Shown: positions 8,844 through 17,527, counted from the stretch's first letter. The stretch: 41,143 nt of DNA from Brevibacterium iodinum ATCC 49514 (GCF_900169265.1 NZ_FXYX01000027.1:1-41143), one strand, 5' to 3'. Notes: generated by a model from the sequence alone, not told the origin. Translations and numbers: made by a program.

Positions 8844-9776
8844 GTGGCGGTGATAGTAACCGGAGCCAGCGGCTTCATCGGTGGTGCCATTGCACGGGCG
8901 CTCGTCGAAAGGGACGAAACGGTCTACGCGCTGTGCCGGCGAGATCCCGAGATTCCCGGGGTGAACTTCCAGCACTGGGACATCACCGAACCGGCCTCCG
9001 CGTCGGTGACCTCCCTGGCCAAGAATGTGACCGCGGTCTTCCACTGTGCCGGAATCGCCTCCGTCAGCGCCGATGACGACGCTCTCTACAACGTGAAGGT
9101 GACGGGCACACGTCATGTCCTCGATGCGTTTCCGAAGGCCCGCATCGTGCACGTCTCCTCGACGACGGTGTACTCCGAGTCCGAACCCCACGCCGAGCTG
9201 TGGGAGGAAGCCGGTCCGAAGGACCCCAACGACTTCGCCGACGCATATTCTCGCACCCATGCTCTCGCCGAGCAGCTCGTCATGAGGCTCCGTCCCGATG
9301 CTGCGATCCTGCGTCCCGCGGCTGTCTACGGTCCCGGGGAGACGATGCTCATGCCGTTCCTGTCGCGGATGTCGAAGAAGGGTGTGCTGCGGCTGCCCGG
9401 CGGCGGCAGGCAGAAGATCACCCTGACCCACGTCGACAATGTGGTGCGGGCCGCGCTCGCCTGCCTCGACGTGCCTTCGGCGGCGGGTCCCTTCAATATC
9501 GGCGACCCGATTCCGTACCGACTCAAAGAGGCTGTGGTCACTCACTTCGCTCGGATGGGCTATGACCAGGTCGTCATCGAGGGTGTCGCGAAGGACAAGG
9601 CGCTGGTGTCGGCGAAGCTCGGACTCAAGATCAAAGGCGTGTTCAAGCGCGGGGACCGAGCGAAGCTCTTCCTCGTCAGATACCTGCAGTCGGATCGGAC
9701 GTACAACCTGTCCCGGCAGCAGCGGGTGCTCGGCATCTCGACCACCCAGCACCTCATCCCGTCTCGCCTGCAGTAG
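8844..9776 (+). CDS. NAD-dependent epimerase/dehydratase family protein (extended SDR)
   Basis: The 310-residue protein opens with a Rossmann fold (MAVIVTGASGFIGGAIARAL; TGxxGxxG at 6-13) and has the Ser-rich strand IVHVSSTTVYSE and the LRPAAVYGPGE segment of extended short-chain dehydrogenases. The usual YxxxK catalytic pair reads YSRTH, so the Lys that holds the nicotinamide ribose and lowers the Tyr pKa is His. Either activity is altered or the protein only binds nucleotide. The GTG at 8844 follows AGAGAGGGAACG. It is convergent with the broken SDR gene. Sugar-nucleotide epimerases and 3-beta-HSD-type enzymes share this fold; the substrate is not evident. Confidence 0.85.
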   Translation: MAVIVTGASGFIGGAIARALVERDETVYALCRRDPEIPGVNFQHWDITEPASASVTSLAKNVTAVFHCAGIASVSADDDALYNVKVTGTRHVLDAFPKARIVHVSSTTVYSESEPHAELWEEAGPKDPNDFADAYSRTHALAEQLVMRLRPDAAILRPAAVYGPGETMLMPFLSRMSKKGVLRLPGGGRQKITLTHVDNVVRAALACLDVPSAAGPFNIGDPIPYRLKEAVVTHFARMGYDQVVIEGVAKDKALVSAKLGLKIKGVFKRGDRAKLFLVRYLQSDRTYNLSRQQRVLGISTTQHLIPSRLQ

Positions 9777-9859
9777 GACGCCAGGGCGGGCGGCCAGCTT
9801 CAGCGCTTCAGCCTGACATCAGCGGTACAGCAATCCGCCGGACCCGGCGACTGAGACGC

Positions 9860-10698
9860 TCACCGCTTGAGGCCGTGCTGGGCGGCGACGATCTTCGACA
9901 TGAGCTCGCGTGGAAGCGCACGCCCCAGCAGGAACGGCAACGGTGCTCTGCTGCCGACGGCGTAGAACTCCCGCGGCCTCGGCGCGATGATCGCATCGAC
10001 GATCGTGGCCGCAACCTTGGCCGCCGGAATGCCGCCGCGCTCGTTGGCGTCGAGGTGCTCGAGCATCGTCGTCACGTCCTGCGTATAGGGTGAGCCCTCT
10101 TCGAGGTACTTCGTCCGCCGCAGCCCGATTCCCGTGGCGATCGAACCCGGTTCGACGGTGCTCACCCACACACCGAAGGGTGAAAGCTCCTGCCGTGCCG
10201 CCGTGGCGAAAGTGCGCAGAGCCGCCTTCGCCGCTGAATACGAACTGCGGTGGGCCAAGGGAAAGCTGCCGAGCATCGACCCGACCATGATGATGCGCCC
10301 CCGGCGGCGCGCACGCATACCGGGCAGAACGAGCTGGCTCAGCCGAACGGGTCCGAACACGTTGGTGCGGAAGAGTCGCTCAATGGCCTCGGCCGGCAGC
10401 TCTTCGAACGGACCCGACTGGCTCTCACCAGCGTTGTTGATGAGCACATCGATGTCGTCGAACAGGCCGAGATCCTCGAGTTCCGCGGCCAGTCGGTCGG
10501 GGCCGTCGGGGTCGGCGAGATCCAGCGGAAGATAGCGGACACCGGGGATCCGATCGGCGGGGAGATGCGGTCGGGGTTTCGGCCGGTTGCCAGCACCGTG
10601 CAGCCTTTCGCCGCCAGCGCCTCGGCGACGGCTCGACCGATTCCCGAGGTGCCGCCCGTGACTAAGACGGTGAGATCTGACTGCGTCCTGCTGGTCAC
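9860..10698 (-). pseudogene. Short-chain dehydrogenase/reductase broken by a one-base frameshift
   Basis: The N-terminal part (GTG at 10698) reads VTSRTQSDLTVLVTGGTSGI with the TGxxxGIG cofactor motif and continues to GRNPDRIS. Near 10556-10562 the frame breaks. The rest continues in another frame as DRIPGVRYLPLDLADPDG, then VLINNAGESQSG (NNAG motif), the catalytic YSAAK and a normal C-terminus ending at 9860. One missing base next to the CCCC run at 10559-10562 explains the shift; restored, the protein would be about 280 residues. The start overlaps the stop of the upstream flavoprotein gene as GTGA, so the two were translationally coupled. A sequencing or assembly error in the C-run is a real alternative. 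The substrate is unknown. Confidence 0.8.
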
Positions 10699-12497
10699 GA
10701 GTGCGCTCCTTCGCCTTGTGCAGACCCGCTTTCCGGTCGCCCAGATGTCACCGCACGGCCCGCCTGCTCTGCGGCAGCGCGTCCGGCCCGGAGGCCGGAG
10801 AAGATGCACCCACCGAGGAACGTTCCCTCGAGTGCGTTGTACCCGTGCATTCCGCCGCCCCCGAAACCGGTGACCTCGCCGGCCGCGTAGAGGCCCGGAA
10901 TCGTCTCGCCGGATCCCGCCAGCACCTGCCCGTCGAGGTTCGTCTCCAACCCACCCAGGGTCTTGCGTGACAGCAGGCTCAGACGCACAGCAATGAGCGG
11001 ACCGTGCGTCGAGTCGAGGATCTTGTGCGGTTTGACCGCACGCACGATTTTGTCGCCCAGATAGGACCGCGCATTGTGGATGGCCTGGACCTGCGCGTCC
11101 TTCGAAAAAGCGTGCTCGGTCTGCCGGTCCCGCTGCCGGATCTGCTCAACGAGGTGGTCGTGATCGATGACCGGCCCGCGGGAGCGTTCGTTCATTCCCG
11201 CCACCAGTTCCTCGGTGGTCTCGGCCACGACGAAGTCGGAGCCGTACTTCTTGAAGGCCTCGATCGGTCCCGGCGCATCGGAGGAGCGCACCCGATCGAG
11301 CGTGATCCGAATGTCCTTCTCCGTGAGGTCCGGGTTCTGCTCCGAACCGGAGAGCGCGAATTCCTTGCGGATGATCGACTCGTTGAGCACGAACCACGAA
11401 TAGTCGTGCCCGGTCTCAAGGATCGTGCGCATCGTCCGATTCGTATCGAAGCCGGGATAGTTCGGCGCAGGGAAACGATTGCCCTCGGCATCGAACCACA
11501 TGGACGACGGCCCCGGAATGATGCGGATCCCGTGCCCCGGCCAGATCGGGTTCCAGTTCTCGATGCCCTCCGTATACGCCCAGATCCGGTCCCGGTTGAT
11601 GAGGCTGGCTCCCGCATCCTCGGCGATCTGCAGCATCCGCCCGTCCACATGAGCGGGCACTCCGGCGAGCATCGTATCCGGGAACTCGCCGAGCCGGTCG
11701 ACCGGCCAGTACTTCTTCATCAGTTCGAAATTGTGTCCGATGCCGCCGGTGGTGACGATGACGGCGGGTGCCCGGAGTTCGAAGTCGGCGAGTTCGTCGC
11801 GGTTCGATTCGACTCCGCGGGCGGTGTGGCTGGGTGCGAGTGTCCGCCCGCGGACCCCGACGACGGCTCCGCCCGCGGTGATGAGCTCGTCGACGCGGTG
11901 ACGGAAGGCGAACTCGACGAGTCCGGCGGCCTCCGCGGTCTCGACGGGTTCACGAAAGACCCGGACTACCTCGGGGCCGGTGCCCCAGGTGAGGTGGAAA
12001 CGGGGCACGGAATTGCCGTGCTCGCCCGCTCCGGAACCGCCGCGCTCGGCCCAACCGACGATCGGTGTCAGGCGTAAGCCGAGGTCACGCAGGTACCGGC
12101 GCTTCTCCCCGGCCGCGAACTCGAGGTAGGCCTCCGCCCATTTCCGGGGCCAATGATCCTCGTCGCGGTCGAAGCCCGCCGAGGTGGCCCAGTCGTCCTT
12201 GGCGAGCTCGAGTGAATCGTGGATGCGCAGTCGCCGCTGTTCGGGGGAGTCGATGAGGAAGAGCCCGCCGAGGGACCAGAACGCCTGTCCGCCGAGGTTG
12301 GCGCGGTTCTCCTGATCGAGGATGAGTACCCGCTTGCCGGCCTGGGTGAGTTCGTGGGCGGCGACGAGTCCGGCGAGACCGGCCCCGACGATGATCGCAT
12401 CTGGGGATCGGCCCTGGGCGAAAGGATCTCCCATCGCGGAGCTGTTGCCGCCATCACCAGGTGAGCGGGACGGGTCCGTGCTGTCGAAAGAACTCAT
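10695..12497 (-). CDS. FAD-binding dehydrogenase, KstD-like flavoprotein
   Basis: The 600-residue protein has a dinucleotide-binding motif AIIVGAGLAGLVAAHE at about 34-49, an acidic ribose-binding end (LILDQ), and the C-terminal FAD motif LYAAGEVTGFGGGGMHGYN followed by LEGTFLGGCIFSGLRAGR. It belongs to the FAD_binding_2 superfamily (fumarate reductase/3-ketosteroid dehydrogenase-like). Many actinobacteria carry this 'FAD-binding dehydrogenase' of unknown substrate alongside true steroid dehydrogenases. The ATG at 12497 follows GAGGAG; the frame stays open to about 12590 but that stretch lies in a hairpin and has no ribosome site. The SDR downstream overlaps by four bases (GTGA), suggesting a two-enzyme redox operon. 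A steroid substrate is possible but not supported by neighbours here. Confidence 0.88.
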   Translation of the reverse strand: MSSFDSTDPSRSPGDGGNSSAMGDPFAQGRSPDAIIVGAGLAGLVAAHELTQAGKRVLILDQENRANLGGQAFWSLGGLFLIDSPEQRRLRIHDSLELAKDDWATSAGFDRDEDHWPRKWAEAYLEFAAGEKRRYLRDLGLRLTPIVGWAERGGSGAGEHGNSVPRFHLTWGTGPEVVRVFREPVETAEAAGLVEFAFRHRVDELITAGGAVVGVRGRTLAPSHTARGVESNRDELADFELRAPAVIVTTGGIGHNFELMKKYWPVDRLGEFPDTMLAGVPAHVDGRMLQIAEDAGASLINRDRIWAYTEGIENWNPIWPGHGIRIIPGPSSMWFDAEGNRFPAPNYPGFDTNRTMRTILETGHDYSWFVLNESIIRKEFALSGSEQNPDLTEKDIRITLDRVRSSDAPGPIEAFKKYGSDFVVAETTEELVAGMNERSRGPVIDHDHLVEQIRQRDRQTEHAFSKDAQVQAIHNARSYLGDKIVRAVKPHKILDSTHGPLIAVRLSLLSRKTLGGLETNLDGQVLAGSGETIPGLYAAGEVTGFGGGGMHGYNALEGTFLGGCIFSGLRAGRAAAEQAGRAVTSGRPESGSAQGEGAHS

Positions 12498-12539
12498 TGT
12501 CGACTCCTCTGTCGCATCTGCCGGCCGTTGAACCGACGT

Positions 12540-12595
12540 TAAGTGTGCGCAGATTGTCCGGAAAGGGCTGGATTCTGACAATCTGCGCACACTTA
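12540..12595. other. Perfect 19-bp inverted repeat between pheA and the flavoprotein gene
   Basis: Arms 12540-12558 and 12577-12595 are fully complementary (TAAGTGTGCGCAGATTGTC and its complement) around an 18-base loop. It starts 43 bases upstream of the flavoprotein start and 89 bases beyond the pheA stop, both on the minus strand. It could terminate pheA transcription or act in the flavoprotein leader. There is no T-run on either side. Confidence 0.6.
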
Positions 12596-12683
12596 CTTAC
12601 CAGTAGACCTCAGTATTGCAGACGTTCCCGGTGAGACGAGGGGCAGCTGGTCCGAAGTCAGGCGCAATTTCGGTCGGTGTCGA

Positions 12684-13622
12684 TCAGCCTTCGAGGGTGC
12701 GTTCCAGCCAGTCGGCGGCTGCGGCGAAGGACTCGTCCGTCGTCGTCGGGTCGATCGGCACCACTGCTCCGTCGGAGCTCGGGTAGCTGCCGAGGAAGTG
12801 CAGCTTGAGGGCCGCCCGGTGGACACCCTGCAGGGCCTCGGCCATCCGTGCCTCATGGATGTGTCCGAGCAGATCGATGGAAAACTGGTAGAGGCCCAAC
12901 CCGTCACCGGTCGGCCGGGATTCGATGCGAGACATGTTGATCCCGCGGCTGGAGAACTGTTCGAGCAGTTCGAGCAGCGAACCCGCCCGGTCCGAACGCA
13001 GGGCCGCGACGATGGTCGTCTTGTCGGCCCCTGTCGGAGCGGGCAGAGGACCCGGGCGGGTGACCACGACGAATCGGGTGACGGCGTCTTTGCGGTCGCC
13101 GATGTCCTCGGCGACGATCTCGAGTCCGTAGCGCTGAGCGGCCAGGGCCGGGCAGGCGGCAGCCATGTGGTCACCGGCGTCATTGGCCAGATCCCTGGCG
13201 GCCGCGGCAGTCGAGGACGTCGGCAGGTAGACGGCTTCGGGGAAGTTCTCGTTCATGAACGCCCGCACCTGTGCCTCGCCGTGCGGGTGCGAACCGAAGG
13301 AGGAGATCTCCTCCCTGGTGGTGCCGGGTTTGACGGCGAGGACGAAGCGGACGGGCACGACCACCTCGGCGATGATCTGCAGACGCCCGTTCTCGGTCAG
13401 CGCATCGATCGTGGCGGGCACACCGCCTTCCAGGGAGTTCTCGATCGGCACGACCGCGGCATCGCAGTCGCCCTCGAGCACCGCGTCGAGCGCCGAGGGG
13501 GCATTGCGCATCGGGTGCGTCGTGGCCTCGGCGCGCAGGTTCCGGGAGTCGAGGAAGCTGAGCAGGGCCGCCTCGGTGAAAGTGGCCTCAGGGCCGAGGT
13601 ACGCGAAACGGTTGAGGCTCAC
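12684..13622 (-). CDS. pheA: Prephenate dehydratase
   Basis: This 312-residue monofunctional enzyme converts prephenate to phenylpyruvate in phenylalanine biosynthesis. The PDT domain covers about 1-185 and begins FAYLGPEATFTEAAL. The catalytic motif KDAVTRF is present at about 178-184, and the substrate-binding VVPIENSLEGGV segment lies at about 58-69. An ACT regulatory domain follows (about 200-280) with GSLLELLEQFSSRGINMSRI and the ESRP motif, the phenylalanine-sensing site, so feedback inhibition is expected. The ATG at 13622 overlaps the stop of the GT2 gene (ATGA), so translation is coupled. No chorismate mutase domain is fused, as is normal for actinobacteria. Confidence 0.95.
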   Translation of the reverse strand: MSLNRFAYLGPEATFTEAALLSFLDSRNLRAEATTHPMRNAPSALDAVLEGDCDAAVVPIENSLEGGVPATIDALTENGRLQIIAEVVVPVRFVLAVKPGTTREEISSFGSHPHGEAQVRAFMNENFPEAVYLPTSSTAAAARDLANDAGDHMAAACPALAAQRYGLEIVAEDIGDRKDAVTRFVVVTRPGPLPAPTGADKTTIVAALRSDRAGSLLELLEQFSSRGINMSRIESRPTGDGLGLYQFSIDLLGHIHEARMAEALQGVHRAALKLHFLGSYPSSDGAVVPIDPTTTDESFAAAADWLERTLEG

Positions 13623-14464
13623 TTGCCGGTCTCCTTGTGTGGATCGGAGGAATTCTGCGTGGATGCGGAAGACCCGGAATCGGCGGGGGCGGAGGAGGCG
13701 CCGCCTGGCGTCCCGCCATTCCGCTTCGCGCGGAGGCGGCGGACGAGGATGGCGCGGGCGACGTCGCGATACTGTGCAGCGCGGTGCAGCTGCGCTTTCA
13801 GATCACGACCGGTGACGCGGTGGTGGAGGTCGCATTCGACCTCTTCCACGCGCAGGCCGGCATTGACGACGTCGATGGTCATGGCCGCCTCGACGCCCCA
13901 GCCTGCGGCGAACGGCAGGGCCGCGTCGAAGGCCTCTCTCGACAGGCAGCGCATGCCCGACAGGGGCTGGGTGGCTTCGAATCCGGAGAGCTCGGCGATG
14001 CCCTTCTTCGCCAGACCGACGACGAAGCCGAAGCCTCCGCCCTTGCGCTTCTGCGCGGGCAGGATTGCGATCGTCATGTCGGCCCGACCAGCGAGTACAG
14101 GCTCGGCCAGGGGAGCGGTGTTCATCGCTGAGCCCTCGAGGTCGCCGTCGATGAACAGCAGCGCCCGGTGGTGCGGGTCGACGCCCGGATCGGCGTCGGA
14201 GATCTCCCGATTGCGCAAAGCGAAGGCTCCGGTCATCATGGCCGCAGCCTTGCCCTTATTCTTCGGGTGGGTGATGACCTCGGCGCCGGCCCGGCGGGCC
14301 AGGGTTCCCGTGTCATCGACCGATCCGTCGTCGACGACCAGGACCATGTCGACCCCGGGGATCTGCTTGGCCGCAGCGACGGTGGCACCGATCCGCTGGG
14401 ATTCGTTCATCGCGGGGATGATGGCGGCGACCGCCTCGGGGGCGGGGTGCGGCTGTGCGCTCAT
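13619..14464 (-). CDS. Glycosyltransferase family 2
   Basis: The 281-residue protein has a GT-A fold: AAIIPAMNESQRIGATVAAA at about 13-32, the nucleotide-binding VLVVDDGSVDDTG, and a metal-binding DxD as FIDGDLEGS. It has no membrane segment, so it would act in the cytosol, transferring a sugar from a nucleotide donor; donor and acceptor are not evident. The last 30 residues are Ser/Ala/Pro-rich and probably disordered. The ATG at 14464 follows AGGAG at good spacing. The stop overlaps the pheA start by four bases. Co-expression with pheA need not mean a shared pathway. Confidence 0.85.
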   Translation of the reverse strand: MSAQPHPAPEAVAAIIPAMNESQRIGATVAAAKQIPGVDMVLVVDDGSVDDTGTLARRAGAEVITHPKNKGKAAAMMTGAFALRNREISDADPGVDPHHRALLFIDGDLEGSAMNTAPLAEPVLAGRADMTIAILPAQKRKGGGFGFVVGLAKKGIAELSGFEATQPLSGMRCLSREAFDAALPFAAGWGVEAAMTIDVVNAGLRVEEVECDLHHRVTGRDLKAQLHRAAQYRDVARAILVRRLRAKRNGGTPGGASSAPADSGSSASTQNSSDPHKETGK

Positions 14465-14488
14465 GTCGGTTCTCCTGTCCGTCACCGG

Positions 14489-14527
14489 CACCGAGGCGGG
14501 GCACCGTTCCCGGGTCCCGCCTCGGTG
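14489..14527. terminator. Perfect 12-bp hairpin downstream of the DUF5926 gene
   Basis: CACCGAGGCGGG (14489-14500) pairs perfectly with CCCGCCTCGGTG (14516-14527) around a 15-base loop. It begins 16 bases beyond the DUF5926 stop and lies before the GT2 start, all on the minus strand, so it likely separates the two transcripts. Both arms contain the frequent word CCGAGGCGG/CCGCCTCGG. Confidence 0.65.
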
Positions 14528-14542
14528 ATGGGGCGACGGATA

Positions 14543-15421
14543 TCAGTGGATGGTCAGCTGGCGGGACACGATGCCCGAGCGGACGCGGCGGGCCTCGGTG
14601 CTCATCGGCTCGGTCGTGTTCAGCGCTTCGTCGAGGTGCTTGCCGAATGCGGCGATGGGCTCTTCGACGTCGTCGACCTGGGTGCCGAACTCGAGTTCCC
14701 AGACGGGGACGATGATGCCGTGGGCGCGGAAGTAGCCGAGGAAGGAGCCGATTCCGCCGAGGTCGTTGGCGTTCTCGGCCTGCAGGCGGGCCATCGCATC
14801 GACGACGCGGTCCTCACCTTCGGGGCGGGCCCAGCGGACGTAGGTGCGGCCGGACATCTCGGTCCAGTAGGCGGAGTCGACGGATGTGAGCTTCTCGGTC
14901 GGGGCCACGGAGTCGTTGGCCTGCTGAAGGGCGGCGGCGACGTCGGCATCGGACTCGGCTTCGGGCAGGGCCCAGTAGTCGAAGTTCTCGAGCACGCGGA
15001 CGTCGAACGGGTGCGAGGTGTCGAGGATGTCCTGCAGACGCGGGCCCTCGCCGGGTTCGGTGGTCGCCTCGATGGAGGTGCCGGGCTCGGCGTCGACGGC
15101 GGCCAGCAGACCTCGGGCGACGTCGCGGGAGGCATCGGTCGAGGATACGGGCACCTGCATTCCGGCCAGGATCTCACCGTCGTCGCGACGCCAGGCCTGC
15201 CATGCGGCGGGCAGCAGGGACGTGATGGTCACCTCGTGGCCGCCGAATTCCTCGGTGAGCTTCGCGGTTGCGGTGGCCGCGGGTACGAGCTCACGCAGGC
15301 AGATGAGGTCGGCCTCGAACGGCAGGTCCGCGAACGGACGTGCGACGAATGCCGTGGCCTGCGCCCTGGCGAGGCGTTTGGCGATGAGTTCTTCCTTGGA
15401 GCGCTTCGACTTCTTTCCCAT
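14543..15421 (-). CDS. DUF5926 family protein
   Basis: This 292-residue soluble protein starts with a very basic segment (MGKKSKRSKEELIAKRLARA). It then has the DUF5926 hallmark region RPFADLPFEADLICLRELVPAATA at about 28-51. Actinobacterial members are sometimes mislabelled as topoisomerase, but no catalytic motif of that kind is present. The family has no established function. The ATG at 15421 gives the conserved MGKKSK start. The RelA/SpoT-domain gene lies 124 bases upstream on the same strand and a hairpin terminator follows at 14489-14527. Confidence 0.85.
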   Translation of the reverse strand: MGKKSKRSKEELIAKRLARAQATAFVARPFADLPFEADLICLRELVPAATATAKLTEEFGGHEVTITSLLPAAWQAWRRDDGEILAGMQVPVSSTDASRDVARGLLAAVDAEPGTSIEATTEPGEGPRLQDILDTSHPFDVRVLENFDYWALPEAESDADVAAALQQANDSVAPTEKLTSVDSAYWTEMSGRTYVRWARPEGEDRVVDAMARLQAENANDLGGIGSFLGYFRAHGIIVPVWELEFGTQVDDVEEPIAAFGKHLDEALNTTEPMSTEARRVRSGIVSRQLTIH

Positions 15422-15545
15422 GGGACGCAAGTCTAGTCGGTGCAGCGGATGCTGGGCTGACGGGTCCGCAGGCGGGTCTGTGGCGTCGGGGTCAGATGCG
15501 TCGAACGCGACTGGGCGAAGCCTGTCCGGGCTGATGCGCCGCCGT

Positions 15546-16460
15546 TCAGCGGTCGTGGCCGACGGGAATGAAGTAGCGCGTGTTGTTCGACTCGTCCATG
15601 CGCACCTGCAGCTTGTCGCCCGGATGGGGGAACGCCGAGCGCTCCGGGTTGTCGGGGGTCAGTCCGAGCGTCTCCAAGCGGATGATGCCGTGGCGGCCCA
15701 CCTCGTCGGCGGCGAGGACATAGGAGTGGTTGAGTTCGCGGATCGTGACCTCGATGGCCGGATCGGTCGGTTCGTCCGCCTCTGCGAAGGCTCGGGGCGG
15801 GGCGGAATTGCCCATGCCCAGATACGCGCCGACGTCATCGGCGATGTAGCCGGCCACGGAATCGGCCTGCGCGATGAGTCCGGCGAGGATGACCGACAGC
15901 CGTTCCTGCTGGGCATCGGATTTCAGGGCCTGCCCGGGTTTGAACAGGTGCTCCTCGGCGAGCACGCACCACGCATCCTGCATGATCGTGCGCAGCTGGA
16001 GTTCGACGAGGACGGAAGGCTCGGAATCGAAGGGAACCTCGACGAGGAGGTGGCGGCCGCGGTACCCAGAGGGTTTCGGGGTCGCGGAATAGTCACGCAC
16101 CTCGGCGATAGAGAGGTTCGTATCGTCGCTCACCTCGGTGAGCAGGTCCCACAGGGCCGACTGTTCGCGTTCGGTGCGGCAGATGACTCGGGCGCCGACG
16201 ACATCGATGACCTGGTTCTCGACCTCGACGGATTCGTGGATCTCGTCGTTGGCATCGGCGAGCTTGCGGCGCAGCTTCTCGCCGGTGCGCAGCCGATCCT
16301 TGATCCGACCGTCGACGACGCGCACTCGATCCCCGGAGAGCAGTGCGGATGGAGCGCGGACGGACTCGACCCAGTCATTGACCGTCTCGAGGGCGGCTCT
16401 CCAGGTGGATTCACGCCGGTCGTAGGCTTCGTCGACCAATTCGCGGACAGTTGCTGACAT
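15546..16460 (-). CDS. RelA/SpoT-domain protein, stand-alone (small alarmone synthetase-like)
   Basis: The 304-residue protein has a RelA/SpoT nucleotidyltransferase domain without the HD hydrolase, TGS or ACT domains of long Rel enzymes. Synthetase motifs can be followed: GRIKDRLRTGEKLRRKL, IDVVGARVICR (the D..G.R motif), KPSGYRGRHLLVEV (the 'GYRSxH' motif), VELQLRT (Glu-Gln-Arg-Thr) and AWCVLAEEHLFK. Such enzymes transfer pyrophosphate from ATP to GDP or GTP to make (p)ppGpp. The C-terminal 110 residues are not recognised. The ATG at 16460 sits about eight bases after AGGAAGG; a GTG three codons earlier overlaps that site. Activity is likely from motif retention but unproven. Confidence 0.85.
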   Translation of the reverse strand: MSATVRELVDEAYDRRESTWRAALETVNDWVESVRAPSALLSGDRVRVVDGRIKDRLRTGEKLRRKLADANDEIHESVEVENQVIDVVGARVICRTEREQSALWDLLTEVSDDTNLSIAEVRDYSATPKPSGYRGRHLLVEVPFDSEPSVLVELQLRTIMQDAWCVLAEEHLFKPGQALKSDAQQERLSVILAGLIAQADSVAGYIADDVGAYLGMGNSAPPRAFAEADEPTDPAIEVTIRELNHSYVLAADEVGRHGIIRLETLGLTPDNPERSAFPHPGDKLQVRMDESNNTRYFIPVGHDR

Positions 16461-16486
16461 CCTCGTCACCTTCCTAGCTCCTGATT

Positions 16487-16537
16487 CAACTTCACCAGAA
16501 GACGCCGAGGATGTCTATGGCTTCGACGCTGAAGTTG
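16487..16537. other. Weak inverted repeat between xth and the RelA/SpoT-domain gene
   Basis: CAACTTCA (16487-16494) and TGAAGTTG (16530-16537) are complementary with a 35-base loop. It could be part of an xth terminator. The stem is short and support is low. Confidence 0.25.
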
Positions 16538-16591
16538 CGCCGGGGCGCCGAAAGGTGAGACGACAGTCCGAAATCACCGAGGCGGGAAGCC

Positions 16592-17386
16592 TCAGACGTC
16601 GTAGTCGACGATGACGGGAGCGTGATCGGACGCGCCTTTGCCCTTGCGCTCCTCACGGTCGATCTCGCCTGCGGTCGCTGTCTTCGCCAGCGCCTGCGAG
16701 GCGAGCTGGAAGTCGATGCGCATGCCCTGCTTCTTCGGGAAGCGCAGCTTCTGGTAGTCCCAGAAGGTGTAGACGCCGGGTCCGGGCGTGAACTGGCGGG
16801 TGACTTCGCTCAGGCCCGCGCCAAGAAGATCATCGAAAGCGGCACGCTCGGCATCGGAGACGTGGGTGGCGCCGTCGAACTCGGCCATGTCCCAGACGTC
16901 CTCGTCGAGCGGAGCGACGTTGAAGTCACCGCAGAGGACGAGCTTCTTCTCCGGTTCGGCGCTCAGCTGGGCGGCGATATCGGCCGTCAGCGCCTTGTAC
17001 CACTCCAACTTGTAGCCGTAGTGCGGGTGGTCGAGTTCGCGGCCGTTGGGCACATAGAGCGAATAGACGCGTACATCGTTGCAGGTCACCGACAGCGACC
17101 GGGCTTCGACGACGGGTTCTTCCGAACCGAAGGCAGGGATGTCCTTGAACCCGATCTCGGTGTCGGCCAGTCCGACGCGCGAGGCGATGGCGACACCGTT
17201 CCACTGGTTGAGGCCGTGATAGCTGACCTCGTAGCCGCGCTCGGTGAACAGCTCCTCGGGGAACTGCGAGTCCTTGCACTTGAGTTCCTGGATGGCCAGG
17301 ACATCGACATCCGAACGATCCAGCCAGGCCCCGATGCGGTCGTGGCGGGCACGGATCGAGTTCACATTCCACGTAGCGATTCTCAC
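16592..17386 (-). CDS. xth: Exodeoxyribonuclease III
   Basis: This 264-residue AP endonuclease/3'-5' exonuclease belongs to the base-excision repair branch of the endonuclease/exonuclease/phosphatase fold. The start MRIATWNVNSIRAR carries the metal-site Asn, LAIQELKCKD the metal-binding Glu, YVPNGRELDH the Tyr region, LCGDFNVAP the catalytic Asp-Asn pair and ASDHAPV the terminal Asp-His. Length is typical for the family. Its start lies 154 bases from the divergent thioesterase gene. It is monocistronic or precedes the RelA/SpoT-domain gene, with a 131-base gap. Confidence 0.95.
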   Translation of the reverse strand: MRIATWNVNSIRARHDRIGAWLDRSDVDVLAIQELKCKDSQFPEELFTERGYEVSYHGLNQWNGVAIASRVGLADTEIGFKDIPAFGSEEPVVEARSLSVTCNDVRVYSLYVPNGRELDHPHYGYKLEWYKALTADIAAQLSAEPEKKLVLCGDFNVAPLDEDVWDMAEFDGATHVSDAERAAFDDLLGAGLSEVTRQFTPGPGVYTFWDYQKLRFPKKQGMRIDFQLASQALAKTATAGEIDREERKGKGASDHAPVIVDYDV

Positions 17387-17527
17387 CTTCCCACCCTAAG
17401 CCGTCCGCGCCGGAGGTGAAAGCGGGGTGTTGACTGCTCGGGTGGGTCGCCTCGGCGAGGATCTGCCGGAGCCGCACGTGAGGGGGCGCGCACCGCCCCT
17501 GGGCCGATCACGGTGTCGACGGCTCGA

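Noticed and set aside
10552..10566. Programmed frameshift in the SDR gene
   Set aside because: There is only a CCCC run, with no classical slippery heptamer or stimulatory structure that I can see. Mutation or sequence error is simpler.
10695..12497. Calling the flavoprotein a true 3-ketosteroid dehydrogenase
   Set aside because: It is in the same superfamily, but there are no steroid genes around it and this branch is common without known steroid activity.
13619..14464. Assigning the GT2 gene to aromatic amino-acid biosynthesis because it overlaps pheA
   Set aside because: Overlap shows co-expression only; no reaction of that pathway uses a glycosyltransferase.
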